The notes under the pieces were generated by a model. The model saw only the letters and a list, made by a program, of their open reading frames with translations. It was not told where the DNA came from and did no database searches. The translations under genes and the position numbers were made by a program. Below are positions 48,143 to 56,352 of a stretch of 64,000 nt of DNA, in pieces. How positions within the stretch are numbered: the first letter of the stretch is position 1; every line of letters starts with the position of its first letter. Source of the DNA: Pseudomonas sp. AN-1 (lineage in GTDB: Bacteria; Pseudomonadota; Gammaproteobacteria; Pseudomonadales; Pseudomonadaceae). The stretch is from assembly GCF_034057115.1 (NCBI RefSeq), contig NZ_CP139195.1, forward strand, positions 1,426,001 to 1,490,000, read 5' to 3'.

Positions 48143-49135
48143 CTATCGCTCCGCGCTCAGGCGCAGATGATCCGCCACGCCGCGCCCGCCGATGAAGTTG
48201 ACCGAGTAGCTGGGCGAGTAGCTCCAGGCCGCCGCGCGCGAGCCCGAGTCGGCGCCGGCGTTCCAGTTGGCGCCGAGCAGGACGGCACGAGTGGTGCCGG
48301 TGTAGACCGAGCCGCGGCCACTGGTGATGGCCTGCCAACTGGTCGCCACGGTCTCGCCGGTCACGCCCTGGATATCGGCACCCCAGACCCACAGGTTGCC
48401 GGTGGCCTGCTCGACGCCCCACTTGCTGCGGCGTGGCGCGTCGTTCTTTGTGGTGACCGGATCGGCGCCGACCGAAGCCGCTTCAGTGACGCCGAAGGCC
48501 AGCATCGAGAATTCCGCCCAGCTTGGCGCGCGCTTGCCGTGGCTCTGCAGCACGTCCTGGGCGACGAACCAGGTGAAGTTGCCGTAGGCGGTAGAACCGT
48601 CGCCGTTGTAGGCCGCCGGGATCTTCGGCGGACTGCTGCCGTCGGCGATGGTCGCGCCGGCGCGGCTGGTGCCATCGACGTGGTGGTTGACGCCGAGCAG
48701 GTAGATGTCAGCCCAGAACATGCCGTTGATGCAGACCATGCCGCGGGGGTCTGGACACTGCGGGCGCCAGTGCTGATCCCACAGACTGTACTGCAGGATC
48801 TCCCCGGTCAGCGCGACATGGAAGCCGCCGAGCAGGCGCGTGGTGCCGACTGGCTCGCCCGCCGGCGAGGTGAAGTCGGCGCTGGCCAGCAGGCGACCAT
48901 CGCGGGTGCCGTAGATGGCGTAATCGGTGCCCGCCACCAGCGCCGGCAGGCTGACCAGCGCCCCCGCCGGCCAGGCCAGCAGGCGCCCTGCCACCTCGAC
49001 GTTGATGACTTGCGACACGGAAACCACGTTGCCAGCCACGGACCAGGCCGGGGCATGGCCATCGCGCTTGCTGAAAGTGCGCGGCGCCACGTAACGGCGG
49101 GCCGCTCCAGGAATGCCTACGGGTCGAATGGTCAC
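48143..49135 (-). CDS. Tail tip / receptor-binding protein with Mtd-like C-type lectin C-terminus
   Basis: A 330-residue protein. The N-terminal half is beta-rich; the C-terminal half (from about residue 130) has GMVCINGMFWADIYLLG, RRSKWGVEQATGNLWVWG, and ends LGANWNAGADSGSRAAAW with GGRGVADHLRL. The GSRAAxW...GxRGVxDHL end is the pattern of Mtd-type C-type lectin folds, the variable proteins of diversity-generating retroelements. No reverse transcriptase or template repeat follows in the window. It likely binds the host receptor. Confidence 0.7.
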   Translation of the reverse strand: MTIRPVGIPGAARRYVAPRTFSKRDGHAPAWSVAGNVVSVSQVINVEVAGRLLAWPAGALVSLPALVAGTDYAIYGTRDGRLLASADFTSPAGEPVGTTRLLGGFHVALTGEILQYSLWDQHWRPQCPDPRGMVCINGMFWADIYLLGVNHHVDGTSRAGATIADGSSPPKIPAAYNGDGSTAYGNFTWFVAQDVLQSHGKRAPSWAEFSMLAFGVTEAASVGADPVTTKNDAPRRSKWGVEQATGNLWVWGADIQGVTGETVATSWQAITSGRGSVYTGTTRAVLLGANWNAGADSGSRAAAWSYSPSYSVNFIGGRGVADHLRLSAER

Positions 49136-49395
49136 GACAGCACCTCCTGCACGAACAGCCGCGAGATCTGGAAAGGCGCCTTGATCCAGACCCCAGGCGA
49201 ACCGGCGTCAACCTCGACGGAGCGCCCGGCAGCCAAGTAGAAGCCGTCATCGCTCACCGCCGAGGGCTGCTCCGCCGCTTCCTGCAGCAACACCGGGTCG
49301 CCCTTGTTCTGCAACAGCATCGCCGTGCCAACAGGAAGTCCCGCGGCGGTATAGGCATTCACCCACTGCTTGGGTTGTACGTAGATATCAGCCAT
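49132..49395 (-). CDS. Short tail-tip-associated protein
   Basis: An 87-residue beta-rich protein (MADIYVQPKQWVNAYTAAGL; VDAGSPGVWIKAPFQISRLF). Its stop overlaps the next ATG by 4 bases, so it is coupled to the receptor-binding protein. It may be an attachment or chaperone subunit for the tip. Family not recognised. Confidence 0.65.
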   Translation of the reverse strand: MADIYVQPKQWVNAYTAAGLPVGTAMLLQNKGDPVLLQEAAEQPSAVSDDGFYLAAGRSVEVDAGSPGVWIKAPFQISRLFVQEVLS

Positions 49396-49455
49396 TGCCT
49401 TTCTCCTTGAAAATGTGGCGCTTGGCGCCGTTAAAGACTTCGCTTGAGCACTGGA

Positions 49456-51609
49456 TTACTGAGCCAATCGATCAAGCAACAATCGCCACCACTGCCAGCT
49501 CTCCAGCCCATCCCTCACCGCCCACAGCTCGACGATCACGCTGCCCTCATAGGTCGTGCTCAGAGTTGCCGTGGTGCCGGCGATGCCGATCTGGCTGACC
49601 AACACCGCCTGCGTATCCGCCCGCAGTAACCGAGCCGAGTAGGTCGTGCTCGCCTCCGGGCCGATGTTGCCCATCGCCGTATCGATCAACTGGTCGGCCT
49701 GCAGCAGTCTGTCCCGGTGCGCCCAGGTCAGCACCACATCGCCGGTCACGCTGGCCGGGTAGCTCTCGCCGTTGATCCGCAGTTGGCCCGGCGGGTATGG
49801 CCGGCCCTGGCGTCCCAGCAGGGTGAGGCTGTCGGTGGCGGCCAGCGCCGGGTCGAGCTGGCCCTGGCTGGTCTGGGTCAGCAGGCGGGCCTGGACGGTG
49901 GTGCCAGGGCTGTAGGCGGCGGGATCGAGCGCACCCGCGTCCTCGATAAACCACAGCCGCGTGCCGGCGGCGTGGCTGGCCGGCACTGTGTCGACGCAGC
50001 CGCGGCCCAGCGTGCCGCTCAGGGTGGCGTGGTCGAACGAGTCCACCCGCACGATCTCGTCGCCGATCAGCGCAGCGCCGCCTGGCGTGACGAAGTCGAG
50101 GTCGCTGCCCGAGGTCAGGGTAAACGCTGTATCGGCCGGGCCGAGCGCGGACACCAGCAAGCCGCTCGGGCAGAAGTCGCCGCCGTCGTCGGCCTCGGTC
50201 CACTCGCTGCTGCCTACTCGCACCTGCATCGCGTAGCCCTGCGACAGCGCGGTCGGCTTGACCGCCAGCGCCTGCAGGTAGCAGGCCGTGGGGTCGATCA
50301 GTTCCAGGTTGGCCGGATCGGTATCCTGGGCGATGTCGCGGTAGGTTTGTTCGATCAGCCTGCGCACGCCGATGGCCTGCGGCGTGGCGTTCGGCGGCGT
50401 CCAGCCCGAGGGTTGCACCGTGGTCATGCTGCTGGCCGGCAGGCCGAACACGTCCTGCACGGCGGTGATGGTGATGGTTGCATCGTCCAGCCTGCCGTCC
50501 TCGATGCGTCCGGCGCGCACCACCATGCTCTCGATGCCGCGCTTGAGCGAGCGGATGCGGAACGGCTGGCCCGGCTCGATGCGGTAGCCGCGGCGGTCGA
50601 GGCGCACCTTGAAGCGCTTGAGACCGGCCGAGGCAGCGCGCAGCTCGCGAACGGCGACCCTCCCGGCCAGTTCGGCGGTCGGCAGGCCTGCATAGCTCTT
50701 GCTCTCGCTGAGCACATGGCCGTCGGCGCGCACGGCACCGAGGTTGCGCTCCCGCCAGCTGCGCGCCTCGTTGCTGACCGGGTCGTGCCACTTGACCACG
50801 ATCTCGTTCAGCGCGCCGGCGCTGGCACTGTTGTCGTCCTCGTCGACGCCCAGCAGCCCGCTGTCCTCGTCGAACAGCGGCAGGCTGGCAGCGTCGTAGT
50901 CGTCGCGGATCAGGGTCAGGTGGAGCAGGCCGTCGAAGCGGCTCAGGTACAGGTTGCCGCCGATGTGGTCGAGCACCTCCTGGATGAAGTCGCTGACCGC
51001 ATCGCCGCGGTTCCAGCGCAGGCACAGGCCGAAGCCCTCGGCATACAGGGCATCGGCAGCGGCGCGGAAGCTGGCATCGTCCAGCCGCGAGCGATCCATC
51101 CCGCCGCCCCAGTCGCGGTTTGTCAGGCACTCGTAGACGATGTGCGCCGGGTTCATGGCGTGGATGGCGCCGGCCGACAGCTCGATCTTGGCCTTGGTCG
51201 GATACCAGGCCTCGCCATCCCAGCCGGCCAGCGCGCGCCGCACGCGGAACTTCCACGGCTTGATGTAGGGGTTCATGGCCGAGACCAGACCGTCATAGAA
51301 CAGCGTCACCACGCCGCGAAAGCCCGGCACGTCGCCACCGAGCATGGCCGCAAGCTTGGCCGGGGCGGTCTGGTTCGGCGCGCCCATCATCACCTCGAGC
51401 TGGCCGCTGATACCGCCTTCCTTCTTGTCGCCGCCGAACAGGTCCGGCTTGCTGATCGTGATCGCCTGGCTGGACGTCACGCTGCCGGTCCAGGCCTTCT
51501 TGCCGCCGACCTCGATCTCCACCAGCTCGTCGACCGGACCGCGGCCCAGGCCCATGTGGATGCCCATGTAGTACCGATAGCCGATGGTGACGCTCTTCTT
51601 GCTACCCAT
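49456..51609 (-). CDS. Tail tip attachment / central fibre protein (lambda J-like)
   Basis: A 717-residue protein. The N-terminus (KSVTIGYRYYMGIHMGLGRG; VDELVEIEVGGKKAW) and the middle segment DFIQEVLDHIGGNLYLSRFDG match phage tail hub/J-type proteins of B3-like phages. The C-terminal 300 residues contain Ig-like beta repeats (DSLTLLGRQGRPYPP; GDVVLTWAHRDRLLQ). It forms the tip on which the receptor-binding protein sits. Confidence 0.8.
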   Translation of the reverse strand: MGSKKSVTIGYRYYMGIHMGLGRGPVDELVEIEVGGKKAWTGSVTSSQAITISKPDLFGGDKKEGGISGQLEVMMGAPNQTAPAKLAAMLGGDVPGFRGVVTLFYDGLVSAMNPYIKPWKFRVRRALAGWDGEAWYPTKAKIELSAGAIHAMNPAHIVYECLTNRDWGGGMDRSRLDDASFRAAADALYAEGFGLCLRWNRGDAVSDFIQEVLDHIGGNLYLSRFDGLLHLTLIRDDYDAASLPLFDEDSGLLGVDEDDNSASAGALNEIVVKWHDPVSNEARSWRERNLGAVRADGHVLSESKSYAGLPTAELAGRVAVRELRAASAGLKRFKVRLDRRGYRIEPGQPFRIRSLKRGIESMVVRAGRIEDGRLDDATITITAVQDVFGLPASSMTTVQPSGWTPPNATPQAIGVRRLIEQTYRDIAQDTDPANLELIDPTACYLQALAVKPTALSQGYAMQVRVGSSEWTEADDGGDFCPSGLLVSALGPADTAFTLTSGSDLDFVTPGGAALIGDEIVRVDSFDHATLSGTLGRGCVDTVPASHAAGTRLWFIEDAGALDPAAYSPGTTVQARLLTQTSQGQLDPALAATDSLTLLGRQGRPYPPGQLRINGESYPASVTGDVVLTWAHRDRLLQADQLIDTAMGNIGPEASTTYSARLLRADTQAVLVSQIGIAGTTATLSTTYEGSVIVELWAVRDGLESWQWWRLLLDRLAQ

Positions 51610-51826
51610 GGCTCACCTCCCGCGCGTGCTCGACCAGATGCACGGCCAGGGCGTCGCCGGTGGCCAACAACACACTGGCCGGGATGCCGCCGGCGCTGAC
51701 GATGGCAGCCCAGTCCAGCCCGTAACGCTCGCACAGCGCACGGGCGCCGCGGTGGCAGTAGCCCGGCCGCGCGCCCCAGCCGGGCACGCTGTGCAGGTGG
51801 TCGAAGGTCACAAACAGGTCGTCCAT
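51602..51826 (-). CDS. Small tail-assembly protein
   Basis: A 74-residue protein (DDLFVTFDHLHSVPGWGARP; GYCHRGARALCERYGLDW). ATG 51826 overlaps the previous stop (ATGA), and the 3' end overlaps the J-like gene by 8 bases. Conserved in position in B3-like tails as far as I recall; function unknown. Confidence 0.7.
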   Translation of the reverse strand: MDDLFVTFDHLHSVPGWGARPGYCHRGARALCERYGLDWAAIVSAGGIPASVLLATGDALAVHLVEHAREVSHG

Positions 51827-52053
51827 CACTTGCCGCTCTTGGTCTTGATCGGAGAGGTGCGCTGGTTGCCGTAGCTCAGCGCATGGAAGTCGGCGGTCCA
51901 GCAGTCGCCGAAGAACACGCAATGCGGTTCGCCCTCGTCGGTTTTCGGCAGGTCGTCCTCGTCGAGCGCCTGCGGCTTGGGCTTCTCCATCTTCGGCTGG
52001 ATCAGCGACGTCAGTGCGATGGCCACCACGGCCACCACCAGGTACTGCCACAT
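51826..52053 (-). CDS. Small single-span phage protein
   Basis: A 75-residue protein with one N-terminal hydrophobic segment (YLVVAVVAIALTSLI) and a soluble tail containing CVFFGDC. GAGGAGG precedes ATG 52053. Between distal tail genes; function unknown. Confidence 0.7.
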   Translation of the reverse strand: MWQYLVVAVVAIALTSLIQPKMEKPKPQALDEDDLPKTDEGEPHCVFFGDCWTADFHALSYGNQRTSPIKTKSGK

Positions 52054-52063
52054 GCGGACCTCC

Positions 52064-52885
52064 TCAGAACACGTTGCTGCCGTCCCACGGCGACTTGCCC
52101 GCCAGATGCGGGATGCCACCGTAGTTGGCGAGGTTGTCGAAGCGGTTCTTGCAGCTGGCGACGGTCTGCGCGCAGCCCGGGTAGACGCGGATCGCCTGGC
52201 TCAGACCAAGGCCGCCGCTGCCGCCGAGCAGGATCAGGGTGCTGCCGCTGTGCGCTTCGATGCCGCGCCGCTCGAACTCGCCGCCGCCGATAGCCCACTC
52301 GACCAGGCCGCCGGTGAAGTGGCCGGCCGGGTAGGCGGCGAACGCGCCGTTGCTGATGCTCGCGCCGTCCATGCCCTGCACGGTCGATTCGACCCGGTAG
52401 AGGTTCATGTCGACCCCACAGGCCGTCGAGTACAGCGCATGCGGGCAGTTGCGCTCCCAGCCGAGACGCAGGCCCTGCATGTCCATGCGCTCGGTCAGCG
52501 GCGAACAGCTGATCTCGCAGCGATCCAGCGCCGGCCACTTCACGCTGCGGATCTCGCCGGACCAGATCACCAGGTAGTCGTCGACGCCGTAGTGGCGGGC
52601 GAACACCGTCAGCTGGATCGGCGAACTGGGCGCGGCGCCGCGGTACAGCTGCGCCACCTCCAGATCGGCCGGCGCGGTGAGCTTGAGCAGGTCAGGGCTG
52701 CTCTGCCCGGTCTGGCGGATGCCGCCGTCCTTGATGCCGCCGCGCAGGGCCTTGAAGGTCTGCACCTGGTGCACGATGTCGCGGTCGGCGCTGCAGTAGC
52801 GCCAGGCCAGCGTGCCGCGGGTGAAGCGGTACAGGCGTACCGGCCTGGCGGCCGCCGCCGAGCGCTCGGTCAGATCGTAGGTCAT
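52064..52885 (-). CDS. Phage BR0599-family tail hub protein
   Basis: A 273-residue protein. N-terminal beta-rich part (YRFTRGTLAWRYCSADRDI) and C-terminal cysteine-rich BR0599/DUF2163-type domain: CPHALYSTACGVD and YPGCAQTVASCKNRFDNL, with the usual ending GIPHLAGKSPWDGSNVF. Family members sit at the distal end of phage and gene-transfer-agent tails. Start overlaps the previous gene by 4 bases. Confidence 0.83.
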   Translation of the reverse strand: MTYDLTERSAAAARPVRLYRFTRGTLAWRYCSADRDIVHQVQTFKALRGGIKDGGIRQTGQSSPDLLKLTAPADLEVAQLYRGAAPSSPIQLTVFARHYGVDDYLVIWSGEIRSVKWPALDRCEISCSPLTERMDMQGLRLGWERNCPHALYSTACGVDMNLYRVESTVQGMDGASISNGAFAAYPAGHFTGGLVEWAIGGGEFERRGIEAHSGSTLILLGGSGGLGLSQAIRVYPGCAQTVASCKNRFDNLANYGGIPHLAGKSPWDGSNVF

Positions 52886-54591
52886 GGGGTGAACTCCTCG
52901 TCGCGCACACCGCGAAACACGGCCTGGCTGCGCGCCACGCCGTCGGCGTCGGTCTCGTGCTTGATGGTCACGCTGTCGCTGTCCAGCCGGCAGAGCACCA
53001 GCCAGCTGATGCGCAGCACTTCATCGGGATTGACCGTGCGCCCCAGCGGGCTGTCGATGGCCAGCCGCTCCACGTCCGCCGACAGCTCGGTACTTCCGGT
53101 GATGCGCCGATGCAGCACGCTGCCGTCGACCAGCTCGATGCGGATGTCGCGCCGGCCGGCCCTGGCCGAGGCGAAGCGGGTGTAGCCGATGGCATCGACA
53201 TCGAGGGTGGTGGCCACGTCGCTGACGATCGCCGCCAGGCTCAGGTCGTCAGCATGGGTCGGCAGCCACAGCGCCGCCTGCCGGCCGTTGAGCGCGTAGA
53301 GCAGCGAGCGGAACGCCGCCTGCTGTGCACGGCCGTCGAGCAGCCAGCGATGCTGCAGCACCGGGAAGGCCCGGCCGGCGGTGTCGGTCGTCAGCGGCAG
53401 GGCCGAGCCGCTGTCCAGCTCGAGCAGCAGGCGCTGGTAGGCGCGGGTCAGGTCCTCGGACTCGTCGGGGCGCTCCTCGAGCACCGGCCAGCCGCGGTAC
53501 AGGGTGGCCGGCATCGCCGCCGGCCAGTCGCAGGCCTCGACCACCAGGAAGCGCACGTCGAGGCGCTCGGCGCGGTCGGTCAGCCGGTTGCTGGTCGGCT
53601 GCTCGAGCAACTGCGCCGGGCGGGCCGGGTACAGCCGCGAGCCTGCCGGCCAGGTCTGTTGCGGGCCGCGCTTGAGGGTCAGGCCGGTCGGCGTGACGTT
53701 CAGCACCTCGACCACCTCGACGGCGAAAGCCGACTCGCCGCGCAGCAGGGCCAGGCCGCCGGCGCTGAAGTCGCGCCGGGTCGTGGCGCACGCGATATTT
53801 GTCGCGCCGGCCGTTACCGCGACCGGCAGCAGCTGCACATCCGGCCAGATCGGTAGCGCCCAGACCCGTGCGCCCCAGCCGAACAGGCTCAGGTCGAGCA
53901 GCTGCCGCTCGCGGCCCTCGACCAGCATCGGCGCCTCGAACTCGCGGCGCGGCGCGAGGCGGATCGCCCTGCGCTGCTCCATGCCCGACTCGCTCTGCAG
54001 GATGTCGGTCGCCCAGGTGAGCGTCTCGGTCATCCCGTCGCCCCAGTCGGGGGCGAACGCCCAGGCGATGATGCGGGTGGCGGTGATGCGCAGGCCGGCC
54101 GAGTCGCCATTGTCGAACTGCCAGACCAGGCGGGTATCCAGCACCGGCTGGCCGTCGGGGGTGACGCTGACCTGCCACTCGCGCTCCTGCAGCCCGCTGA
54201 ACAGCAGCGGTGCGGCAGGCTGGCCGGACAGTTCGACGCCCTCGGCCAGGCCGTCGATGGCGGCCAGGGTGCGCGGCTCCAGGTAGGCGTTCCAGAGCCG
54301 CACGGCACTGGTCTGGGTCGAGACGACGTTGCCGAGGTCGAACTGCGCCGGGCTGATGTGGATGCGGTTGTAGAAGTCGTCGCGGTGGGCGCGCATCCGC
54401 TGGCCTGCCAGCGCGCGGCCGCTGGCCTCCACCGGCCAGTGGGTGGCCAGCACCGCGCCGCCCGGCCAGCGTTGCACCTCGGACTCGTAGGGCTGCTCGA
54501 CGAAGGCGTGACGGTATAGGTCAGCAGCCCACAGCGGATCTGTGAACCCGCCCTGCGCGCTGCGGGCACGCTGTCCGGTCAGAACGGCCAT
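52882..54591 (-). CDS. Distal tail protein of B3-like phages
   Basis: A 569-residue beta-rich protein without membrane segments (GGAVLATHWPVEASGRALAG; RRAIRLAPRREFEAPMLVEG; RLYPARPAQLLEQPTSNRL). Placed between the BR0599 protein and two smaller tail proteins, it corresponds to the distal tail/hub component in this phage group. Precise role is inferred from gene order. Confidence 0.7.
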   Translation of the reverse strand: MAVLTGQRARSAQGGFTDPLWAADLYRHAFVEQPYESEVQRWPGGAVLATHWPVEASGRALAGQRMRAHRDDFYNRIHISPAQFDLGNVVSTQTSAVRLWNAYLEPRTLAAIDGLAEGVELSGQPAAPLLFSGLQEREWQVSVTPDGQPVLDTRLVWQFDNGDSAGLRITATRIIAWAFAPDWGDGMTETLTWATDILQSESGMEQRRAIRLAPRREFEAPMLVEGRERQLLDLSLFGWGARVWALPIWPDVQLLPVAVTAGATNIACATTRRDFSAGGLALLRGESAFAVEVVEVLNVTPTGLTLKRGPQQTWPAGSRLYPARPAQLLEQPTSNRLTDRAERLDVRFLVVEACDWPAAMPATLYRGWPVLEERPDESEDLTRAYQRLLLELDSGSALPLTTDTAGRAFPVLQHRWLLDGRAQQAAFRSLLYALNGRQAALWLPTHADDLSLAAIVSDVATTLDVDAIGYTRFASARAGRRDIRIELVDGSVLHRRITGSTELSADVERLAIDSPLGRTVNPDEVLRISWLVLCRLDSDSVTIKHETDADGVARSQAVFRGVRDEEFTP

Positions 54592-55509
54592 TTACGGGCC
54601 CTCGTAGCGGATGGCCCAGCCGAAGGTGCCGGTGTGATTGATGCCGGCGCCGCCACTCCGAACGGCGGCATTTTTCCGATAGAACGGGAACACCTTCCAG
54701 CGGTCGTCGCCGATGGCAATGACCTGACCGGGCTCGTAGTTGTCGACCCGGGTATACCGCGCATGCTCAAGATCTGCGACCAGGCTGATCTTGTTCGCCG
54801 ACCGCGCCTTGTAGACCCTGATCGGCAACAGCACGGCCTCGCTGTTCCAGCTGTTGGGCAGGATGCCAAGCAGCGTCGCGGCGGGCGCTATACCGAAATC
54901 GTTTAGGTTGGCACCGGCCCCCATCTGCCACCCCTGGCCGTCCAGGTCGGAATGCACGAATCCATTGTTGACAGTCGCGTAATTCGACGAGCGCGCCCAG
55001 AACGGTGCGGCCGACGTCAGAATCGACCCGGCCCCCGTGCCGGTCAGGCCTATATCAATCGGCGCGGTCTGGGTGCCTCCAGGACTGCCCGCCACCAATT
55101 GCGCCGATGTCGCGGCAAACCACATGCCCGTTCCGGACATCCCGTCGACCGTGGACTGACCGAACGCCGCCCACTGGTAGCGGTCCGCTGCGTAGTTGAC
55201 CACGAGATACACCTCGCCAGGGTGCGCGAAGATCTCGTAAGTGGCCGGAAACTCGATGTCGTAGGTGGGCTGGCCGACCTTCTGGAAAAGCTTGCCGATC
55301 CGCACAGCATTGGGGGCGCTACCGGCGGCGGCGCTGGTCCTGCCGAGTAGGGATAGGCCATCCGCAGAAAGCGTGGCGCGCAGATACAACCCGCCTTTGC
55401 TCAGGACCTCGGCGCCGGCATCCCAGCTCCAGCCCTCCAGCACGCAGGCATCGATCAGCACCTGGCGCAGCGCCGCCATGTCGTTCGCTGTTCCGGTGTA
55501 GTAAGCCAT
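54592..55509 (-). CDS. Tail structural protein A (paralogue-like pair)
   Basis: A 305-residue protein (AYYTGTANDMAALRQVLIDA; IEFPATYEIFAHPGEVYLVV; RYTRVDNYEPGQVIAIGDDR). ATG 55509 overlaps the stop of the preceding gene. Both begin with a helical 'time-course' segment followed by beta strands, suggesting related roles. Family not named. Confidence 0.68.
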   Translation of the reverse strand: MAYYTGTANDMAALRQVLIDACVLEGWSWDAGAEVLSKGGLYLRATLSADGLSLLGRTSAAAGSAPNAVRIGKLFQKVGQPTYDIEFPATYEIFAHPGEVYLVVNYAADRYQWAAFGQSTVDGMSGTGMWFAATSAQLVAGSPGGTQTAPIDIGLTGTGAGSILTSAAPFWARSSNYATVNNGFVHSDLDGQGWQMGAGANLNDFGIAPAATLLGILPNSWNSEAVLLPIRVYKARSANKISLVADLEHARYTRVDNYEPGQVIAIGDDRWKVFPFYRKNAAVRSGGAGINHTGTFGWAIRYEGP

Positions 55510-56351
55510 CAGCTGTCGAGCCTCATCGCGTAGTAGTCGGCATGCCCGGTGCGCGCCACGTCCTGGATCACTACGTAGGTGACGCCCTCGATGGTCAGGG
55601 TGTTCTCGACGGCGTTGTCGAACCCGGAGATGTAGAAGATGCCGTCCAGCGCGCCCCACAGGTTCGCGCTGTTGTCGTGCAGCTCGATGGGCAGCAGGTG
55701 GTACACGCCGCCGGTGTCGCGCAGGTTGGTGGTGCTGCCGGCGATCAGTGCATTGCCCCAGGGATAGCAATGCGGCTGCAGCCAGCCGTCGTTGCTACGC
55801 AGCGCCATGTTGGCCCGGTTGCCCTTGTAGGGGATCGAGTGCGCGGTGTCGGAAAACCGCGTGGCGGCCGCGCCCGACAGCATCCCGCCGCACACCACCG
55901 GATAGGGGTACTGCGACGGCCGGCCGTAGGGCAGGCATTTGCCGACGTAGGCCGACTCGTAGACCGGCGTCCCCACCTTCATGGCCAGCACGATCCGCTG
56001 GCCGTTGAGGGTCAGCCAGTAGTCGATCCGCTGGTTGTGCGCCGGCACGCCGGACAGCCGCGCCCCGGGCTGGGTGTCGAAGCTGTTGCCCGCCACATAG
56101 CCGGTGAACACCCCGGCCAGCAGGTTGTAGTAGTCCGCATTGGCATCCTGGTAGGTCCTGAAGCCGACGAAGATCTCCTCCTCGCCGGAGAGGCCGGCGC
56201 CCTTGAGGATCAGTTCGCGGTTGGCCGATACATCGTCGTAGCGCAGCACGGTCCAGCCGTTGGCACTGGCGAAGTCGCGGATCACCTGGAGCATCTTGTA
56301 GTGGGCGAGCGTGCCGCCCGAGTTGTCGACGTAGCCGATCTGGTGGGGCAT
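55509..56351 (-). CDS. Tail structural protein B (paralogue-like pair)
   Basis: A 280-residue protein (YKMLQVIRDFASANGWTVLR; EEIFVGFRTYQDANADYYNL; GRPSQYPYPVVCGGMLSG). Directly follows the tape measure gene (1 base between). Shares layout with the next gene. Its place after the tape measure is that of distal tail proteins. Confidence 0.68.
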   Translation of the reverse strand: MPHQIGYVDNSGGTLAHYKMLQVIRDFASANGWTVLRYDDVSANRELILKGAGLSGEEEIFVGFRTYQDANADYYNLLAGVFTGYVAGNSFDTQPGARLSGVPAHNQRIDYWLTLNGQRIVLAMKVGTPVYESAYVGKCLPYGRPSQYPYPVVCGGMLSGAAATRFSDTAHSIPYKGNRANMALRSNDGWLQPHCYPWGNALIAGSTTNLRDTGGVYHLLPIELHDNSANLWGALDGIFYISGFDNAVENTLTIEGVTYVVIQDVARTGHADYYAMRLDS

Positions 56352-56352
56352 A

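Noticed and set aside
49717-51699. 660-codon open frame opposite the J-like gene
   Set aside because: Antisense shadow of a well-supported tail tip gene.
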